A stretch of DNA of 64,000 bases, from NCBI GenBank assembly GCA_047602125.1, contig JASGIB010000001.1:1054001-1118000 (forward strand). Direction: 5' to 3'. This DNA comes from Pseudoluteimonas sp047602125 (lineage in GTDB: Bacteria; Pseudomonadota; Gammaproteobacteria; Xanthomonadales; Xanthomonadaceae). A program made the translations under genes and the position numbers. The notes beneath the pieces were generated by a model. That model was not told the DNA's origin. It did not search any database and saw nothing but the letters and a program-made list of their open reading frames with translations. This document shows positions 61,675-64,000 of this stretch, one piece after another; the first letter of the stretch is position 1, and each line of letters starts with the position of its first letter.

Positions 61675-61717
61675 CCCTCTCCCCTTGAGGGAGAGGGTGC
61701 CGAAGGCGGGAGAGGGG
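61675..61717 (+). repeat. CCCTCTCCC-family repeat, left flank of DUF559 copy 2
   Basis: Hairpin CCCTCTCCCCTTGAGGGAGA plus GGG, then tail TGCCGAAGGCGGGAGAGGGG. The tail contains a second small hairpin GCCGAAGGC. Exact inverted match of 62124-62166. Confidence 0.95.
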
Positions 61718-61781
61718 TTTCCCCATCCTGTTTCGGAATCGTCCGATTCCACTCGGCGACAAGCATGGGCAACTTCGCCTC

Positions 61782-62123
61782 ATGCCACGCACTCTCCTCC
61801 CTTTCGCCAAGCGCATGCGCTTCGCTTCCACGGATGCGGAAACGCGGTTGTGGTGGCATCTGCGCGCCGCGCGGTTCCGCGGCCTGAAGTTCAAGCGCCA
61901 GCAACCGATCGGGGATTACATCGTCGATTTCGTGTGCTTCGAGCGGAAGCTGATCATCGAAGTCGATGGATCGCAGCACCTGGACGCCACCGCACGGGAC
62001 GACGCGCGTACCGCTTGGCTCGAATCGATTGGATTCACGGTGCTGCGGTTCTGGAACGACGAAGTGCTGCGCGATGCCGGAGTCGTGACGCAGGAAATCG
62101 CGCGGACCTTGGATTGCGGTTGA
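61782..62123 (+). CDS. DUF559 endonuclease-like protein (VSR-related), copy 2
   Basis: 113 residues. FASTDAETRLWWHLRAARFR, GLKFKRQQPIGDYIVDFVCF, RKLIIEVDGSQHLDATARDD and GFTVLRFWNDEV give the full DUF559 core with Asp, Glu-x-Asp and His as in copy 1 at 8850. Overall the two proteins are diverged, so they are not a recent duplication. The stop TGA (62121-62123) directly abuts the right repeat. A PD-(D/E)xK-type nuclease or nickase is inferred from family fold. Confidence 0.9.
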   Translation: MPRTLLPFAKRMRFASTDAETRLWWHLRAARFRGLKFKRQQPIGDYIVDFVCFERKLIIEVDGSQHLDATARDDARTAWLESIGFTVLRFWNDEVLRDAGVVTQEIARTLDCG

Positions 62124-62166
62124 CCCCTCTCCCGCCTTCGGCACCCTCTCCCTCAAGGGGAGAGGG
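62124..62166 (-). repeat. CCCTCTCCC-family repeat, right flank of DUF559 copy 2
   Basis: CCCCTCTCCCGCCTTCGGCA then the hairpin CCCTCTCCCTCAAGGGGAGA. All 43 bp mirror 61675-61717. It begins at the base after the DUF559 stop codon. Confidence 0.95.
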
Positions 62167-62173
62167 AAAAATT

Positions 62174-62263
62174 CGTAGGGTGGAACCGCCGAAGGTGATT
62201 CCACCATCCATCCGATCGTTGAAGACGTCATGGCGGAAACCGCTTCGCGGGTTCCGCCCTACG
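62174..62263. repeat. GTAGGGTGGAACC-type inverted repeat
   Basis: CGTAGGGTGGAACCGCCGAA at the left and GGTTCCGCCCTACG at the right are mirror ends, each half with its own hairpin (GGTGGAACC...GATTCCACC; GGCGGAAACC...GGTTCCGCC). Lies 9 bp before the RDD gene stop. Confidence 0.82.
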
Positions 62264-62272
62264 CTAGTCGGC

Positions 62273-62881
62273 TCAGCTCTTCGCCATGTCCCCGAGCATG
62301 CTGAAATAGCCCCAGAAATTCATTGCGAAAACCACGATCGCGCCGAATGTCGCGCGCACCCACCAGAACCAGGTCGCCTGGGCATGCTGAACCTCACACT
62401 TCAGCCGCTTGTCCCACGGTGCATAGCCATCGTCCTTGAGCGTCGCATAGCTGGTCGCCAACGTTCCGAGGGAAAGCAGCGGAACGCCGAACGCGAGTCC
62501 TCGCGTGATCACCCAGCCCTCGCGCTTGAGCGCTTTGGCGAATCCGAGCCGACTGCCATCTTGGTTGCGAACCCGGATTCCAAACAACCATTTGCCCGGT
62601 GTCTGTGCGAAGGCAATGAGGAAGGCGACGGGTAGGAACGCGAGCAGGAATGTCAGGATGTTGGACACGACCATGCCGCCAAAGCCCGCTGTTGTCATTG
62701 TCGTCAAACGATCCACGCCGCCACGAGTCGTGATCATGAGGAAGATCGTGAGGATGACGATCCCGACAATTCCAAACAGAAGCGAATCCAGCATGCGTGC
62801 GAAGTAACGCGGCCATGGCCGCCCCGGTTGCACAAGCGTGCGATCCGCGAATTGCAGTTGCGCGATGGTGTCTTCCGACAT
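62273..62881 (-). CDS. RDD-family membrane protein
   Basis: 202 residues. The RDD signature is in RPWPRYFARMLDSLLFGIVG, then helices VILTIFLMIT, VSNILTFLLAFLPVAFLIAF, TPGKWLFGIRVRNQDGSRLG (conserved TPGKxxxGxRV), and later FGVPLLSLGTLA and FGAIVVFAMNFWGYFSML. RDD proteins are of mostly unknown function; some are ion exchangers. GGAG before ATG 62881. Confidence 0.9.
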   Translation of the reverse strand: MSEDTIAQLQFADRTLVQPGRPWPRYFARMLDSLLFGIVGIVILTIFLMITTRGGVDRLTTMTTAGFGGMVVSNILTFLLAFLPVAFLIAFAQTPGKWLFGIRVRNQDGSRLGFAKALKREGWVITRGLAFGVPLLSLGTLATSYATLKDDGYAPWDKRLKCEVQHAQATWFWWVRATFGAIVVFAMNFWGYFSMLGDMAKS

Positions 62882-62914
62882 GGCCCTCCCCTTTGGGCGA
62901 TGCAATCGTTGTTT

Positions 62915-62993
62915 CGTAGGCAGGGTTGGCTCTACCAACCAGCGTTGCGCGATGTTGGATCAAGCCGGGTTGATGAAGCCAACCCAGCCTACG
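62915..62993. repeat. GTAGGCWGGGTTGGC-type inverted repeat
   Basis: CGTAGGCAGGGTTGGC at the left mirrors GCCAACCCAGCCTACG at the right, with inner hairpins (GGTTGGCTCTACCAACC; GGGTTGATGAAGCCAACCC, imperfect). It marks the border between the GC-rich core and the AT-richer pair after it, and supplies the TAG stop of the gene at 62989. Confidence 0.82.
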
Positions 62994-63246
62994 GGCTTAG
63001 TTTGGATTTTTCCGTCATTGAATTCGCCAACTCTGCGACATCACCAAAATATCTGTTGTGCGTGCGTCTAAGGTCTGACTCAGACTCTGCCTCAAGAATC
63101 ACGACTTCATGTCGTATTCCTTGCTCCATAAGCGATATTTCTAGGGACAGTCGAGCTTTAGAAACTTCAGCGCGCAAAGCTGTTTCGAATGCCTCAAGTT
63201 TCACGAGCTTTCCAGCCTGACGATCATATTCAAGAAGGAACAGCAT
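62989..63246 (-). CDS. Small hypothetical protein downstream of the RelA/SpoT-like gene
   Basis: 85 residues, largely helical and charged: LFLLEYDRQAGKLVKLEAFE, TALRAEVSKARLSLEISLME, QGIRHEVVILEAESESDLRR. Low GC compared with the rest of the window. ATG 63246 begins one base after the RelA/SpoT stop, so translation is coupled. The TAG stop lies in the flanking repeat. As partner of a single-domain alarmone-type enzyme it could be an antitoxin or an accessory factor; no family recognised. Confidence 0.65.
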   Translation of the reverse strand: MLFLLEYDRQAGKLVKLEAFETALRAEVSKARLSLEISLMEQGIRHEVVILEAESESDLRRTHNRYFGDVAELANSMTEKSKLSP

Positions 63247-63247
63247 C

Positions 63248-63907
63248 TTAGGCCGCCTTAGAAAAATCGTTATGGACGTCACTAAGAAGTTGGACGAGCT
63301 GGGATCGCCGGGCAAAGAATCGCTTTTCGATTACCCTTAGTTCTCGTTTAATCTTTCCTGGAATATGTACAGCGGATTTAATCTGCCGCTGAACTTGGTC
63401 TCTCGCAACTTCTTCTTGCTCTACTTTCAGAATGGCTACAGAGAGGTTGTTGAGAAATGAAAGCGCTTCTGGATCGCCAACCCCATATTTCAGGTCTGGC
63501 CCCATAGTGTCAGACACCTTCTCCGATATTTCGGCCCATAAATGTTGAAATTTAGTCCTGACCTGAACTTCAACTTTGCGGCCTTCGATGTCAGCCACCA
63601 AGTGCACGGCACGATAACCGTTACTTGAGGTCTTTCGGCGGTCGTAGACTTTTGGATTATCGATAAAAACATCCAATGCTCGAACGGCCTGATCCTGCAG
63701 AACTATGTCTTCGACAACAATTCTGCAGCCAGCAATGTCTTGCACCTGGCTTAATCTGACATGCTGCCGATTAAGCTTGTCGACAAGCGCAGTAGTCGAT
63801 TTTGCAGGCCTACCAGTAACCGCATATTTCAACGGCCCTCGCAGTCTTGCAACAACAAGATCATATGCCGGGATGAATGACGCTCGATATTCATCCAGTT
63901 CAGTCAA
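63248..63907 (-). CDS. RelA/SpoT nucleotidyltransferase-domain protein (small alarmone synthetase type)
   Basis: At least 219 residues. SQVQDIAGCRIVVEDIVLQD, SSNGYRAVHLVADIEGRKVE and VEVQVRTKFQHLWAEISEKV are RelA/SpoT synthetase motifs; there is no HD hydrolase, ACT or TGS domain. It may make (p)ppGpp or a toxic variant, or modify tRNA, as in small alarmone synthetases and toxSAS proteins. TTG 63907 is the only start seen, but the frame stays open to 63985 and encodes family-like HIDRLGNQLKSGSFSAELL, so the true start is probably upstream on a rare codon or has been lost. AT-rich. Confidence 0.8.
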   Translation of the reverse strand: MTELDEYRASFIPAYDLVVARLRGPLKYAVTGRPAKSTTALVDKLNRQHVRLSQVQDIAGCRIVVEDIVLQDQAVRALDVFIDNPKVYDRRKTSSNGYRAVHLVADIEGRKVEVQVRTKFQHLWAEISEKVSDTMGPDLKYGVGDPEALSFLNNLSVAILKVEQEEVARDQVQRQIKSAVHIPGKIKRELRVIEKRFFARRSQLVQLLSDVHNDFSKAA

Positions 63908-64000
63908 AAGCTCAGCAGAAAAGCTGCCACTTTTAAGTTGATTGCCAAGTCGGTCAATGTGGGGTTGCCAAGAAGGCGCTAGTGGCTACTCCGCAACCGC
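63908..64000 (-). other. Upstream region of the RelA/SpoT-like gene, in-frame extension
   Basis: In the frame of the RelA/SpoT gene there is no stop until TAG at 63986-63988, and the residues look like the family N terminus, yet no ATG, GTG or TTG is present. Beyond that nothing can be said because the window ends. Confidence 0.5.

Larger units (their letters stand above)
61675..62166 (+). mobile_element. Candidate repeat-bounded DUF559 unit, copy 2
   Basis: A DUF559 gene is bracketed by perfect 43-bp inverted repeats (61675-61717 and 62124-62166), with tails facing inward as in copy 1. It sits between the cold shock gene and an RDD gene, a context unrelated to copy 1. No transposase, no visible target-site duplication. 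That it moves as a unit is inference. Confidence 0.45.

Overview
The window is about 64 kb of GC-rich bacterial DNA, read as a chromosome segment of a Lysobacteraceae/Xanthomonadaceae gammaproteobacterium of the Lysobacter/Luteimonas type. This rests on protein character, the strong GC bias at third codon positions, the TAGGAGCG and CCCTCTCCC palindromic repeat families, and gene pairs such as phoP-phoQ, acnD-prpF and an Rrf2-led sulfate operon. No rRNA, prophage, recognisable IS transposase or CRISPR array was seen. One tRNA gene, tRNA-Thr(UGU), is present.

Layout. 1-3.6 kb: 5' part of trpE, then rpe, purC and an Mpo1-like membrane protein. 3.7-7.5 kb (minus strand): SDR-type epimerase, nhaA, a CaCA antiporter and a lipoprotein. 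7.5-13.6 kb: aromatic amino acid catabolism, with hmgA (frameshifted here), hppD, a MarR regulator with an 18-bp palindrome in the shared promoter, a POT peptide transporter and kynA. 13.7-17.3 kb: a large secreted ExeM/NucH-like nuclease. 17.4-21.4 kb: E1 alpha, E1 beta and E2 of a 2-oxoacid dehydrogenase, then a VOC protein. 21.5-25.8 kb: trpS, small lipoproteins, CsbD, arginase and the tRNA. 25.9-31.9 kb: an Rrf2 regulator, a YezD-like protein, a porin, sbp and cysT-cysW-cysA, which look like one sulfate-uptake unit. 31.9-34.7 kb: SPOR protein, coaX, birA. 34.9-40.6 kb: mtfA, phoQ/phoP, a PepSY-like protein, an amidinotransferase-fold hydrolase and dusA. 40.6-44.4 kb: acnD-prpF of the 2-methylcitrate cycle. 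44.5-53 kb: exported proteins, then a peptidoglycan set (VanX-type dipeptidase, NlpC/P60, YkuD), a DAACS symporter, apt and a lytic transglycosylase. 53-62 kb: MarR/VOC pair, diguanylate cyclase, response regulator, lipocalin, small stress proteins and a cold shock protein. 62.3-64 kb: an RDD protein, then an AT-richer pair with a RelA/SpoT-fold gene.

The most unusual feature is the repeat landscape. Two small DUF559 (VSR-like, PD-(D/E)xK-type) endonuclease-like genes, 50 kb apart and in unrelated contexts, are each enclosed by inverted copies of one palindromic repeat family. The flanking repeats are a 37-bp pair with two mismatches and a perfect 43-bp pair. In each case the 3' end of the gene runs into or abuts a repeat. 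Solitary copies of the same family occur elsewhere, two of them in frame inside the E2 linkers. The architecture resembles REP/RAYT systems, with a DUF559 nuclease in the place of the HUH transposase, and may be an undescribed repeat-mobilising or repeat-dispersed system. Two further families (TAGGAGCG and GTAGGGTGG) sit at gene ends, where their conserved TAG is the stop codon of at least five genes.

Other notable points: single-base frame breaks in hmgA and in a membrane protein at 57.9 kb, a 42-codon remnant apparently formed by internal deletion of a PhnB-like gene, a Thr in place of the catalytic Asp of the E2 motif, a plus-strand terminator with no gene in front of it in the trpE-rpe gap, and a Trp-codon cluster upstream of trpE. 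All calls come from reading the sequence; no database search was run.
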